Shown in pieces: positions 44,401 through 54,400 of a stretch of DNA of 64,000 nt. Source of the stretch: Myrmaecium sp. VS I D KN 1 (lineage: Eukaryota > Ascomycota > Dothideomycetes > Valsariales > Valsariaceae). A program made the position numbers and the translations under genes. The stretch is from the NCBI GenBank assembly GCA_019775845.1, contig JADQAV010000002.1:868001-932000 (forward strand). The letters are read 5' to 3'. Each line of letters opens with the position of its first letter. The stretch's first letter is position 1. The notes beneath the pieces were generated by a model that was not told where the DNA came from, made no database searches, and was given only the letters and a program-made list of their open reading frames with translations.

Positions 44401-44855
44401 ACTCTGAGAACCCGGGGATCGCAAAGCTCTTCCTGGGTGAGATTCGTAGTGCAGGTTCGGATGAGTTCGGTATGCAGCTGGCGGACGGTGCGTGCGACCT
44501 CCTCGTCGCTGGGCTGGTAGCCGTTGGACACGGCCACCTGTCGCACGTCATCTTCGGTGGGAATACTGCCAGGTCCGAGAGGGAAGTCGCCGCCGAACGT
44601 GTGCACGATGTTGTAGACCCTTGCCGTGTCCTCCAGCCTGTCGGTGATCTCCCGGATGCGCTCTTCGGGCACCCTCGTCGTCCTGTTTCGCCGGCGGCGA
44701 CGGACAGCGTTGCTGCGATGAAGGTCGGCCGGCGCGGCATCACGCGTGTTCTGATAGATCACGTAGGCAGCGAGGAGTGCTACGGCCCCGGTAACGGCAA
44801 ATATCGTCGGTCGATGTCGAGTCAGTGTCGAGCTGCTGGCGACGGAAGGTGCCAT
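41442..44855 (-). CDS. ZZ-type zinc finger and EF-hand membrane protein
   Basis: Uncharacterised fungal protein of 1137 residues, single exon. One transmembrane helix near residues 17-35 (TIFAVTGAVALLAAYVIY) is followed by basic RRRRRNRTTR, giving a likely signal-anchor. The ZZ finger has a full ligand set: Cys249, Cys252, Cys264, Cys267, Cys273, Cys276, His282 and His286. Two EF-hand loops follow at 397-408 (DANRDNKIGFEE) and 433-444 (DVDENGYISRQD), both with good calcium ligands. The C-terminal half is low-complexity, with Ser/Asp runs at about 1005-1035 and a final helical segment with EFRDFLLGG. Calcium-regulated protein binding at a membrane is a reasonable inference. No enzymatic domain is seen. 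Confidence 0.88.
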   Translation of the reverse strand: MAPSVASSSTLTRHRPTIFAVTGAVALLAAYVIYQNTRDAAPADLHRSNAVRRRRRNRTTRVPEERIREITDRLEDTARVYNIVHTFGGDFPLGPGSIPTEDDVRQVAVSNGYQPSDEEVARTVRQLHTELIRTCTTNLTQEELCDPRVLRVMMVTWTLRGISRELILEQLGRLVDNPAPILTFADRFMPMEGFNDDDNRSLAGTEMDWSAGPPPPAQINRDQELQRLLYHIAEDRATNEGVIHHGVQCDGCDKKPIRGVRWRCANCADFDLCSDCEATTIHDKTHIFFKIRVPAPQLGQPRQVLPTPYPGRPHLMPMSIPQPLKKALKEETQIEQEEIDGLWHQFTCLANTPWPEDPRGIGYAIDRNAFDKAIIPHFGHVITAPNLVYDRIFALLDANRDNKIGFEEFIKGINKLHSRNREVTLRLAFDGYDVDENGYISRQDVLRLFRAYYAIEQEATKDHLIARDGDITDALDRLNGSQPLASGLEISNMRESRDRFLEDKQLDRFGDPQVSPGQVVRDSTEDRTDRNEFLDAMAERPENYNQSVQSRWERREFYVDEEEGFRLDDMHEDSHEANGHDSDLGYHHAQEHPHSALMEHDVSQESSMRPRPSRSSSRVRFQDDVDEIRSNASTSSRPVGERWGGYDIPVPEQDLFTDIFYQVTQEGLNELLDGLFRHKEDLALAVTQRKKHMRKLGGTVDTSKLHRRSSSLPKATLDLELRLAKALGLKEFKRRYEERLQQRLNAAVEKVRTGSMETESPENYWDYCVAGIDADDLGFEGELPMVTVQSTVVVDLMKWRADVTRRLKPTFVDDVRKAAAERAKRKDGVLESDIVNKPLDELLAESGYQVVHDETGESSSAAPESQRTVRINGTSSSTLENGESPQDGEAQTPETAYDEVPASAPEADTEPTVDPTLPQHRPNSLPVCANTPISQHPDSIEESGSTSEATSPDMITSTPPEVTELVSPADYLAARADIASLLPPISPSYLSPSDDSDDDASSDASSSDDSSSSTDSIPAEWPDYLRTAYHVLRARARAEWTRLELGQLPNFAEFWAAKRKGSEPGELEQQLLDAVEKEIEIRGGPGRISWEEFRDFLLGGAAGGGAAGETSWADRDQAENARRLRGLLEGWLECVSL

Positions 44856-45817
44856 GATGAAAAAGGGACTGGACGAGAGGTTAGGGCGGGTCGGGAAACG
44901 AGCAGGGAAGACATGCAGACCTGTGGTAATGCTATGGGGAGTGAGATGACATTGTCGCGGAGAGTCTCCAAGCGCTGCTACCGGTCGGTCAGAAGTTTGC
45001 GCTGCGGGTGGATGTGTGTAAGGTAGTCACGGGTGGGTGTGTGAGAGCAAGTGACGGGAGCTGGACGGTGAGGCAAGCGCAAGCTCGGAGGTCCGCATTG
45101 ATCAGCCCTACCGAACAGGATGACGGGCACGGACGGGCTTGATGTCAGCTGGCCCGAGCCGCCCGAGGTGCACACGCGAACCCATTGTACGACACCACAT
45201 GTCATGAGCTGCCGTCCACGTAGAATGAGCTGCTGAAGGGGGCCAAAATCGTCGAAAAGAGAAGAGTGCGTAAAATACAAACTCGATCACTCTGCATTTG
45301 AAAATCCTTATCAATGTAAATCACCAATAATCCAAAAAGGAATAAATCACACTTCTACATGGCAGGTTTGCAAGGCCGAATACCTAGAGACCGGCGTTCT
45401 CGATTGCCATTCTTTAAGCCAGAGCATATACAGATGCTATTCCCATGCGCAAGCAAAATACTGCCCCTAATCCTATAAACCCCTCCGAGGACCTAGAAGG
45501 AAGTAAAGAAGATAAAAGGTTCCCATAGACGTGAATCAACACTACAGAGATATCCTCGCGCATCTTTAATCCGCAGGCGATTCGCAGCGAACCAATCCGC
45601 AGAGTTTGAGGAAGAAGCCTGTGAATCACAGTTTCACGTCGGAGAGCAGGGATGGAACTCAATTAATGACAATGAAAGAAAAAAAATGATCGAACGAAAA
45701 TAGAAACCAGGCAGCAGAAACATATATACCAGCCGCCCCTGGAAAAGTCAAAGCACAGCACATGTTAGGCGGGCGAGCGAAGCTTAACCGATAAACAATC
45801 AAAACATAGCAGATAAC
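44856..45817. other. Intergenic region between two minus-strand genes
   Basis: Promoter side of the ZZ/EF-hand gene and 3' flank of the AT-hook/EVE gene, AT-richer from 45300. No gene. Confidence 0.6.
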
Positions 45818-48559
45818 TCAGGGCACGGACGGACCTCCCAGCTCCAGCGCATCCCGCTGCCCGTTCTCAGGACCTGCAGACCTGACCTCGGCCTCGATTT
45901 GCACAGTCTCAGTCTGAATAATCGCCTCCGCTGGCGCTTTCTCAACCCTCTCCAGCACGCCAACCGTCGGACTCGTCGGCACGGCCGGCGGCAGATACTC
46001 CTTCGGGGGCTTATACGTGGGCGGGTCAGGATGCCACTCCTGCGCAACCGTCTTCTCTGGGCTCGCCCTGCCCGCCGCATCACGGATTGGAGAAGTATTG
46101 GTGCCCTCTGTGGGTGGAGCAGTTGAGAAGCCAAAATCCTTCCCGCTCAGGGGTGCCGCAACCACAAAGCCATTGGCTCTGAGACCACTCGGAGGAGCGG
46201 AGGAGGATGCATCTTCGATCTCATTCTCATCCCCGTCAGGATAGGTGGGGGTCACGGGCGTGATTCCATTGGTGGGCAATTCGCCAGGCAGCGGGACCTC
46301 ATTTTCCTTGTCCTCCTCGCCTGTGGCATCTGCGGAATCTTGCTCGGGCTGGGTCTCCGGGATACGGTCGAGCGCCTCGGAAGAAGCCTGCGCGGGCACC
46401 TCAGCCTCATCAGGCTCTTCAGCTTCTTGAAGGTCTCCAAGGTCCTGATCATTTTGAGGGTCAGGGATCGTATCTTCTTGGCGGGCCACTTCTTCCCTCG
46501 TTTCTACAAAGTTCATGATGAACCGCCACTCGGACGGACGGACCTGGCTAACTGAGAGACGACCCTGCTTTAGCATCTGCATATTCTCAAGGGCACCATT
46601 CGGACCTGCGTTGGCCTTGAGACGATCAAGGGAGATGGGTTCATCGAATTTCTGCTTGAACGCAACGCGGACGCAGTACCAAGTAGGCGCGTCAACCTTG
46701 GACTTCGGGTCATAGTAAGGATGCTTCTCATCAAAAGCGCTAGTGTCGACGACGTTCTCTTCAACGATTTCCATGATACCGGCAATGCCGGGAACCTTGC
46801 AGTTCGAATGATAGAAGAAAGCAAGGTCGCCCTTTTTCATCGCCTTCATATTGTTTTTTGCAACATGATTACGCACGCCGTCCCACATCTCGGGCTCAGC
46901 GGCGGCAGCAAGATCGTCGATAGAGAAAGATATGTCAATACCATTCTGCTGACGGGGCTCTGGTTCCGCCTTCATCAACCAGAAACGGTGGCCTGCTTCA
47001 TTCGTCATGTCTTCTTGGATTTCTTCAGCAGCAGGAGCGGACGTAAAACTGGCAGATGTTGCGGATTTTCTAGCATTACCCCTAGAGGCTTTGGCAGTGG
47101 ACCCACTGGAGGCTTCCTTAGTAGCGGACCCAGTGGCGACTTTCTTAGTAGCCGGGGTAGTAGTCTCTGGCACCTTCGGCTTATTCTTGGAACTTTTGGG
47201 CCTCCCTCGTGGTTTACCAGAGGTTGCAGAAGACTCGGCTTTGGCAGCCTTCGCCTTCGTGGTAGTTTTGCCTCTAGCTTTGACTGGGACTGATTTCGAA
47301 CCGGTTTGCGGGCCAGCCTTCGATGCTTTTGAGGCAGCTTTGGCTGTAGACGATGCTTTGGTACTCTTTGACGGTCGACCTCGGGCAACTTCCGCTGTGG
47401 ACGATGCCTTGGTATTCTTGGCCGGTCTACCCCTGGGTTTTGGAGCCGTAGGCGCAACTTCCGCTGTGGACGATGCCTTGGTATTCTTAGCCGGTCTACC
47501 CCTGGGTTTTGGAGCCGTAGGCGCAACTTCCGGGGCGGTCTTTGGCGCGGCGGCTGTCCTCTTCGGTCTCCCTACGGCCGTGGACGCTGCACTGGGCGCC
47601 TTTGCCGCTCTCCTCGGTCTAGTAGCTGTGGATGAAGCGGCAGTAGCGCCACGGCCACCCGTTCTCTTAGAGGTCGCAGCTGCTTTGGGAGCTTTTTCGG
47701 GTTCAGACTTCGTTGCAGGCTTCTTGATGGTTTTACTTTCTGCTGCTGCTGGGCGTCCACGCTTTCTAGGGGGAGCTTCAGTTTCTTCGTGCTGTTCTGT
47801 TTCTGCCTCGACACCAGACTTGGCAGAGCGGCCTCGCTTCTTGCCTACTGCAGATTCTGGTTCTTTAGCAGGGATGCTCGCGGCCTTTGGTGGGCGACCA
47901 CGACGCTTGGGGGTCTCGGTAGGAACTCCATTTGGCACAGCAGTTTGCTCATCCACTTGAACATCGACGTTCCTGGCAGAGCGACCGCGATTCCCACGGG
48001 TTCCGGTAGTGGTTTCGGTGGTCGAGGTTTGAGCAGCAGGTTTAGTCGCAGCTCTTCCTCGCCCTTTGCGTTCGGCGGCAACAGCTGAGGGTGCGATGGC
48101 ACTTTCGTCTACAGCAACTTGTTTCTTAGGTCGTCCTCTGCCTCTCTTATGCTCTTCCGGCTTCTCAATAGCATCTTCAGCAATGTCGGCCGCCATATCA
48201 ACGATCGAGGCCGCAGCTTTACGGCCTCTTTTCGCGATAGAGGTCTTCGGTTCCTCGCGAGGGTCCGCTATTTCGCCATTTTGTACAGAACTGCGACGAC
48301 CGCGTAATGCACGCTCGGACGAAGCAATAGCAGGGGCTAACACATCAGCAACGGCCTTGCGGCCGCGCTTCTTCGGGGGTTCAGCGCGCGTCGCTGCATC
48401 CTGAAGCTCCTCATTCAGCTGGTCTGCGTCCGACCGGCCGCGCTTACTTGCGCGCTTTAGGGGTTGCTCTTGAGTCGCGTTGGAAGTCGCGCTGTTTGGG
48501 GGACGACCGCGACGCTTCGCTGGTGTAGCTGCAGCTACGACGCTGCGCTTGGGAGGCAT
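45818..48559 (-). CDS. AT-hook array protein with C-terminal EVE domain
   Basis: Nuclear protein of 913 residues, single exon, ATG at 48559 (MPPKRSVVAAA). The first half is a Lys/Ala/Pro-rich array with eight GRP-type AT-hook cores, such as KRRGRPPNSA, RRGRPPKAAS, RKRGRPAAAE and PRGRPAKNTK, plus several KRGR variants. AT-hooks bind the minor groove of AT-rich DNA. A 23-residue unit is duplicated in tandem (47386-47523, period 69 bp). Residues about 525-690 form an EVE domain (THYN1 / DUF55 family): RFWLMKAEPE, MWDGVRNHVAKNNMKAMKKG, LAFFYHSNCKVPGIAGIMEI and HPYYDPKSKVDAPTWYCVRV. EVE is a YTH/PUA-like fold, and in animals THYN1-type proteins are linked to modified cytosine. The C-terminal 220 residues are acidic and disordered. 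Confidence 0.9.
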   Translation of the reverse strand: MPPKRSVVAAATPAKRRGRPPNSATSNATQEQPLKRASKRGRSDADQLNEELQDAATRAEPPKKRGRKAVADVLAPAIASSERALRGRRSSVQNGEIADPREEPKTSIAKRGRKAAASIVDMAADIAEDAIEKPEEHKRGRGRPKKQVAVDESAIAPSAVAAERKGRGRAATKPAAQTSTTETTTGTRGNRGRSARNVDVQVDEQTAVPNGVPTETPKRRGRPPKAASIPAKEPESAVGKKRGRSAKSGVEAETEQHEETEAPPRKRGRPAAAESKTIKKPATKSEPEKAPKAAATSKRTGGRGATAASSTATRPRRAAKAPSAASTAVGRPKRTAAAPKTAPEVAPTAPKPRGRPAKNTKASSTAEVAPTAPKPRGRPAKNTKASSTAEVARGRPSKSTKASSTAKAASKASKAGPQTGSKSVPVKARGKTTTKAKAAKAESSATSGKPRGRPKSSKNKPKVPETTTPATKKVATGSATKEASSGSTAKASRGNARKSATSASFTSAPAAEEIQEDMTNEAGHRFWLMKAEPEPRQQNGIDISFSIDDLAAAAEPEMWDGVRNHVAKNNMKAMKKGDLAFFYHSNCKVPGIAGIMEIVEENVVDTSAFDEKHPYYDPKSKVDAPTWYCVRVAFKQKFDEPISLDRLKANAGPNGALENMQMLKQGRLSVSQVRPSEWRFIMNFVETREEVARQEDTIPDPQNDQDLGDLQEAEEPDEAEVPAQASSEALDRIPETQPEQDSADATGEEDKENEVPLPGELPTNGITPVTPTYPDGDENEIEDASSSAPPSGLRANGFVVAAPLSGKDFGFSTAPPTEGTNTSPIRDAAGRASPEKTVAQEWHPDPPTYKPPKEYLPPAVPTSPTVGVLERVEKAPAEAIIQTETVQIEAEVRSAGPENGQRDALELGGPSVP
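47386..47523 (-). repeat. 69 bp tandem duplication inside AT-hook gene
   Basis: Two copies with a single base difference noted by eye (TTGGCC against TTAGCC), encoding a 23-residue unit with one PRGRPAKN AT-hook. A shorter diverged third unit adjoins. Confidence 0.88.
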
Positions 48560-49471
48560 GTTGACTCGATGATATCGATCGCTAGAGTGAGGACGCGACT
48601 TTGCGCAATATCAATTGGTATAACGCGTAAGAGATTGATATTTGGGATGTTCTTTCAATGATAGGGTTATTGTTGTTATGGTGATGGAAAGAGCGGGAGA
48701 TGGAGAGGAGAGGTCTGGAAGCTGGGCGCTTGGGGAACTTTGGTCCAAGCTCCTCGAACCTCCTTCAACGTCATCCAATCAAGCGAGAGCGGACATTGAC
48801 ATCACTGCAAGGCTACGTATCCTGAGTGCTGGTATCTACTCCGTACCTATTAGCTTCAATAAGATTTCAGAAGCATCTTAGTTCGTTTGATCTCGATTAT
48901 TCAAGAAGACTATTCCTCTTCATTATATGGCTCAGAGAATACGGGGCACTTTGTCGGAGAAATTCCTCCCCTAATACGTGAGGACCATTCACCAGAAGCC
49001 TCACAAGGCCATACTGCCTGGGTAAGGAAGTAAGAGGTGCTGGAGGGCTTGGAGTTCTTATAGTATATAGAAAGAAGGGGCTGTACATTATAAGTTCTTT
49101 TGGTAGAAAATAATTATTTCGGTATCGAAAGCTATGTTGTAGGAAAAGACATATTAATATAATAATAATAATTTCAGGGAACATACAAGAATTCTTGAGC
49201 TTATAGTAGGACGCATCCAACCCCCAACAAGACCGGCAAGCTTATACGCCTCTGTTCAAGTCTGCTCCCAAAGGATGAGTGGGCCTATTCAGAAGATATG
49301 ACAAGTATAGGATTCTTGCGCAGTGCATGTACCTTGACAAAAGAAGCAACAGCTTTATACATCGCAATGTAGTTTATAAAAAGATGAGAAGAGATCTTCC
49401 TCAGAGAAAGCGCCATGCAAGGACATTGAACTCGTCCCCTCACAAGGATCATCAAACACACACTCTCTATC
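48560..49471. other. Intergenic region, AT-richer
   Basis: Promoter of the AT-hook/EVE gene and 3' flank of COX10. An ATA/ATT-rich stretch lies around 49060-49180. No gene. Confidence 0.6.
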
Positions 49472-51052
49472 CTACAAGCCTTCCGCCATTTCGGGTATGT
49501 CCTCTAACTTAGTCAAAGGCACATGCTCTTCATGCTCGTCTTCCTCATACTCTTCCCACTCCTCGCCTTCCACGCTTTCCCCAGTAAGGCCCCTCCATAT
49601 TCTTTCCCACAAACCTTTCTTGTGCGCCATTGCGAGCACAAGTACAATGGGTAAATGCCACACGCTTGCCCAGAACAGTCCCCTTGCCGAACCTCCTTGA
49701 CCGCCCTTCCTCCAAAACCGCCACGCTTCCACGGTCATCCAGGCGTTAACCACGCTGCTGGTGGCCACGAATCCCCAATCCGTCACCCCCACATAGCTCA
49801 GCCCGACACAGACTGGGAACATGAGGAGAGAATACCTCACGGCGACCCTGCCATTCATGTTCTGATTTACCCACGCCATCATCCGATACCCGGCCCCCTT
49901 GTACTCCTCCCGAATCGTCCAGCTCAAGGCGTTGAAGTGCGGGAATTGCCACGCGAACAATAGTGCGGCAAGCAACCAGCCTCCGGCGCTCTGGGGTCCG
50001 AGAAGCAACTCCTTCCAATCCCCTCCCTGAGCTGCAACCTGCCCGGCCGCAGCCGCCCAGCCCATGAGCGGTGGAATTCCACCAACAATCGCACCAACCC
50101 AGGTGTTTATCACGCTGATCCGTTTGAGCGGCGTATAGGCGAACGCATAAAGAACGATATTCGTAGCGCCCAGGAAAGCAACCGTGGGATTGACGCCATA
50201 GTACAGCGCGCCGACGCCGGACGCAGCTGTTAGGATGGCGAATCCGATAGCCCCGCGGGGAGTGATCAGTTTGCGCACCAGAGGGCGGTTGCGAGTACGG
50301 GACATCTTCGCGTCGTGGGCGGGCTCAAGAAGCATGTTGAGCGAATTGGCTGACGCGGAGCAGAGTGCTGTACCGGTGGTGAGGAAGAGGAGGGTTAGGG
50401 TGGAAAGGGAGGGTGCCGACATCGCTGTGGGGTTCAACAGCGCAGGTACTGGGTAAAGTGAGTAGGCTGAGGCGGTCGTGAGAAGGATCAGGAAGGTGAG
50501 TCGCGGCTTCGCGAGCGATAGATAGGTTGTCAGCCGTCGGCGGAGGGAATGTGTCGGGAGCGATGCGGAGACGGACGTCAAGCGGGATGAAGCGTCGGGA
50601 GCGATAGGAAAATCGCCGGCTTCACCAGCTGCCGCGCTGCTCGTCGCGGCGGCGGCGGCCTCGGCTTGCTTCAGTCGCTTTCGCCGTCGGTGAGGAAGTT
50701 CACCTGGTATCTCCACGAAGGCGCTTGTTGTGTTGGCTAAACCATCTTTTGCGGCATCGCTGGATCCGTTTGTTGTGCCGTTGGATGGCGAATGTGTACT
50801 GTTGCTGCCAACCCCTCTCCGTGCTCCCGCAACAAGCTCTCGTAGGGGCCCGTTGGACCAGAAGTAGTCCCTATTGAAGGCGCTGCGGGTCTGCTTCGAA
50901 GATACCGTAGCATTACGTCGGATAACGGTCGTGTGGAGGGCTCGTCGAACAGAAAGTGAAGGGAGTGCAGCTCGAGTCAGACATTGAAGACACACAGTTC
51001 GTGGCTCCTGTAGTGATGCCGGCCGCAGCATCGCAGGTGGCCGAACAAGCAT
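49472..51052 (-). CDS. COX10: Protoheme IX farnesyltransferase (heme O synthase, COX10)
   Basis: Mitochondrial inner-membrane enzyme that farnesylates protoheme to heme O, required for cytochrome c oxidase. Single exon of 526 residues from the ATG at 51052. The frame extends 16 codons further but without an ATG. The Arg/Ser-rich N-terminus (MLVRPPAMLRPAS, with RRALHTTVIRRNATV) is a good presequence. The UbiA-type core has the polyprenyl-diphosphate motif NSLNMLLEPAHDAKMSRTRN with RPL, the second Asp-poor loop YAFAYTPLKRISVINTWVGA followed by IVGGIPPLMGW, and about eight to nine helices. WQFPHFNALSW and GYRMMAW are COX10-specific. The C-terminal tail is Glu-rich. It lies upstream of RPN2 on the same strand. 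Confidence 0.97.
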   Translation of the reverse strand: MLVRPPAMLRPASLQEPRTVCLQCLTRAALPSLSVRRALHTTVIRRNATVSSKQTRSAFNRDYFWSNGPLRELVAGARRGVGSNSTHSPSNGTTNGSSDAAKDGLANTTSAFVEIPGELPHRRRKRLKQAEAAAAATSSAAAGEAGDFPIAPDASSRLTSVSASLPTHSLRRRLTTYLSLAKPRLTFLILLTTASAYSLYPVPALLNPTAMSAPSLSTLTLLFLTTGTALCSASANSLNMLLEPAHDAKMSRTRNRPLVRKLITPRGAIGFAILTAASGVGALYYGVNPTVAFLGATNIVLYAFAYTPLKRISVINTWVGAIVGGIPPLMGWAAAAGQVAAQGGDWKELLLGPQSAGGWLLAALLFAWQFPHFNALSWTIREEYKGAGYRMMAWVNQNMNGRVAVRYSLLMFPVCVGLSYVGVTDWGFVATSSVVNAWMTVEAWRFWRKGGQGGSARGLFWASVWHLPIVLVLAMAHKKGLWERIWRGLTGESVEGEEWEEYEEDEHEEHVPLTKLEDIPEMAEGL

Positions 51053-51415
51053 GCTTCCTAGACTGCTGGTAATTGTTTCCTCCAAAAATTGGGTTCGCAA
51101 TCAATTCAAGAGGTGAGGATTGCGGGTTGCGGCATGCCAAGACCGCCGCGCCTCCGCAAATCCGACATCACGGCGACTCTTAGATATCACTTACAGTCGT
51201 TTAAACGGCTTTATATGATTCAGGCAAATGATTGCGGTCCAGGATTGTAATATACAATGCTAGCGAAGTCTAAACGACTAAACCTCCATCGTGGTTCCAC
51301 TTTCCACCCACAATACGCTCCCATTAATGCGTCAAGAGGAATAATCCACAACCCCGCAGCGGACGTCCACTCCTAGGGCTGCATGATGTACAAAATGAGC
51401 GCTACTGAGACCAGG
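51053..51415. other. Short intergenic region COX10 to RPN2
   Basis: 363 bp between COX10 start and RPN2 stop. Promoter and terminator only. Confidence 0.6.
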
Positions 51416-54400
51416 CTACGTCTCTTTCTCATCTTCCGAGTAGTACTCAAACTCTTCCGGGCACTCTGCTTCCTCTCCGCCTTCTACATCCTCGTCCACT
51501 GCATTAAGTGCCGCGGCTACGTCGTCCATCTCTCCAGCCTCGGCTCTCCGGGCAGCGAGTGCTTCATCAATTCGGGTCGAGAAGTCTGTGCCAGCAGGCC
51601 CCGGAGTAGGTGCAGGGGCAGTCTTTGTCACCTTTAGCTCCAGAAGAGTTTTCGGCTCGGCAGGTTTGGTGTCCACGAGCAGGATTACGCCACCGGTGGG
51701 CTGAGAAATTGTCAGTCATGCTAAGGAGAACTATGATCGGGGCTCACCATACCTTCTTGACAGGAACATATCGTTCCTCCGGGAAGCTAATGTACTTGAG
51801 TTGCGCGGGAAGAACTCGTGACATGTTCTCCAAGTCAAAGCCCACCTTTTCCTTCTCGACCTTCTTCTTAGAAGATTCGGCTGCAGGCGTGCCCTCTTTT
51901 ACCTCTGCCTTCTCACCCTCCTCTTTCGCTTTGTTATCCTCATCAAGCTCCATCTTGTCATCATCTCCGGATGGCACTCTGGGAGTTGTAGGTGGTTGGT
52001 CCACGTCCATACTCTCTCGACGCTGTAAGCGCTCCTTGACGAGCTTCCTGCGCTTGGCTTGTGCTGTAGTGGACAGAACAGCAGTCTTGACCTTCTCAGG
52101 GGCCTCCTCCGTCTTGACCTCTTGTTCTGGAGGATAGTCGAACATACTAGGTCGAGTGTTGCAGTGGAATTTGAAGCTCGGAATCTCGAGGTCCTGGTCG
52201 ATCCCGATGATGGCAGTAGGAGTGAAGCTAAGAGACAAAAAGTGGGTGAGGGGGAACCAGTACCAGTACTGGGTGAAGACAACCATTCCCACAATGGCCG
52301 TCATGTTGAGATTACCAGTCTGGGTTTGAAGACCGATTGTGCAGTTGCGTCCACCAGCGTCGATGATACCGAGAGCAAGAGCACAGCCAAACTTAGCCAT
52401 GGCATCCTCATGGCGGTCGCTGATAACCTTCTGAAGCTGCTTCCTGATATCTCCCACCTTGGGATTCATCGCCTCGTTCTGCTGCACCATAATCAGAGCG
52501 AGAGAGATAAGCGCACCTTGGCGAACAAAGTCGACAGAATCCTTCATCATCGGCTCGAGCAAATCAACAGCCTCGTGCAAACCTGTACCTGCGCAAGCGA
52601 TACCCAGCGCCATGGTAGCACCGTAGCGTACGTGAGGATTGTAAGACTCCGCCAGAAGCTCGACCATACGAGGCACGGCACCAGGCTTGCGGAAAAGAAC
52701 GAATCCTAAGCTCATGACGGCTACACGACGAACATCGTCGCTTACGTCACTTACTGCAACATGCAGCAGCTTGCGTACAGCTTTGTTGCTTCCAGTGCCG
52801 CAGTAGGCCAGAGCAATGGTAAGAATACCACCATACCTCAGGCTTGGATCCGGGTCATCCAGCAATCCGTTGATGAGCTCATCCGCGGCCTCCTGGCGAG
52901 CATACATGATCAGCGCCATGCCCATAGCCAAGCCACGGACGATCTTCTCATGCTGCGTGTCATGGGCATATTGGATCATGTCCTCCAATGCTTTGATGTT
53001 GCCCGTTCCCAACATGACGAGGCCCATAGCAAGACCAACAGCTTCACCGTTGATAGCCGAATCAGTGTAAAGAACAGACTTCAGAGCCTCATAGATCTCT
53101 TCATTTCCAGTAGCCATACCGGCCACACCCAGACCAAGCGCACCGCCGTGCTGCACCACCTCCTCCGAGGCCTTGTTGAACTGGTTCAGAAGATAGTCGA
53201 GGACATGGGTCCCATGATTAGTATAAATAAGACCAAGGGCATAAAGGGAGCCACCTTGGCTGTATGCAGAGCCGGAAACGTTGGTGTCTTTAGGCAGATA
53301 TGGTTCCAGTAACTTTTGACCCTGAGTAATATTTCCACGGTGAATTACACCTAGAGCAGCCGTTGCGGTAAATTTGGACCAGTTGACAGCTTTGCCCAAC
53401 CAATCCAGATTTGCCCTAAAGAAGCCATCGCTCGTGGTACCGGAGTTCATGAAGGCATTTGAAAAAGTGACCGCCGTGTGGAAGATGGAATTTCTGGCCT
53501 CCAGGCTGTCTCGGATCTTGTTGAGAATCTGTCGGTCGTGGCGATTGTTGCGGTAAAGGAATTCGAGATTGAGCTCTATGCTTTTCGTACCCCTCAAGAT
53601 TTCACGGATTGACATAAAAGCCTTCTTTTCCTCGTCGGAGAGGGGTTTCTGCTTAGTCCGCGAAACCACGGTGGCGGTGTTTGCTCCTTCGGCCTGGGAA
53701 TCTTGACCTGAAAGCAGCTGGTCGGTCTCTTTTGAATCGTCCGCCTCTGGATGCACAGCACTGCCGTTTTCTGCCGGCTTATCTTCCGAGCCCTTCTGTT
53801 CTACCTCAGGGAGCTCCTCGATAACCTTGGCCAGAAATTCTTGTGTACCGTTATCATACAAGTCGAACGAGATTTGGTAGGCCACGGCCAGAGACTTGCT
53901 ATCTCCACGCTCGACCAATTGCCGCAGAAGGTTCGAGGCCATGGAATGCTGATTGAGGTACACAACGCATTTGGCAATGGAAAAATAATCGGGGTTTGGA
54001 ATGTCGTTCAGGAGATCCAGGATCAAATGCAGGATCTAGAGCCGTTTAGCCGATTATCCCAAGCAATCCCCGGAAACGGACGTACCTTGTTTCGAAGACC
54101 GCGTTCCTGAACAACGTTCATGCAGATGTCCAGGACGTATTCGACCAACTCCTCACTTTTCCCAGGTGCGCTGTTTGCAGGCTTTTTACCCTGCGACTTC
54201 TCCTCCTGACCAGCCCGCAGGATAGCTTCCCGCAGCACATCCAGGTTGCGAGCCTCTATAGCGATACCAACCACCTGCTTATAAGCGCCGGTTTGGTAGC
54301 AGCTCTCAAAGACCCTCCTGATAACCGCTTGTAGGTTCTTCTGCACGCCTCTGTTCAGTGCCAAAGGTGAAGGATGAGCACCGACTATACCGGCATTTCC

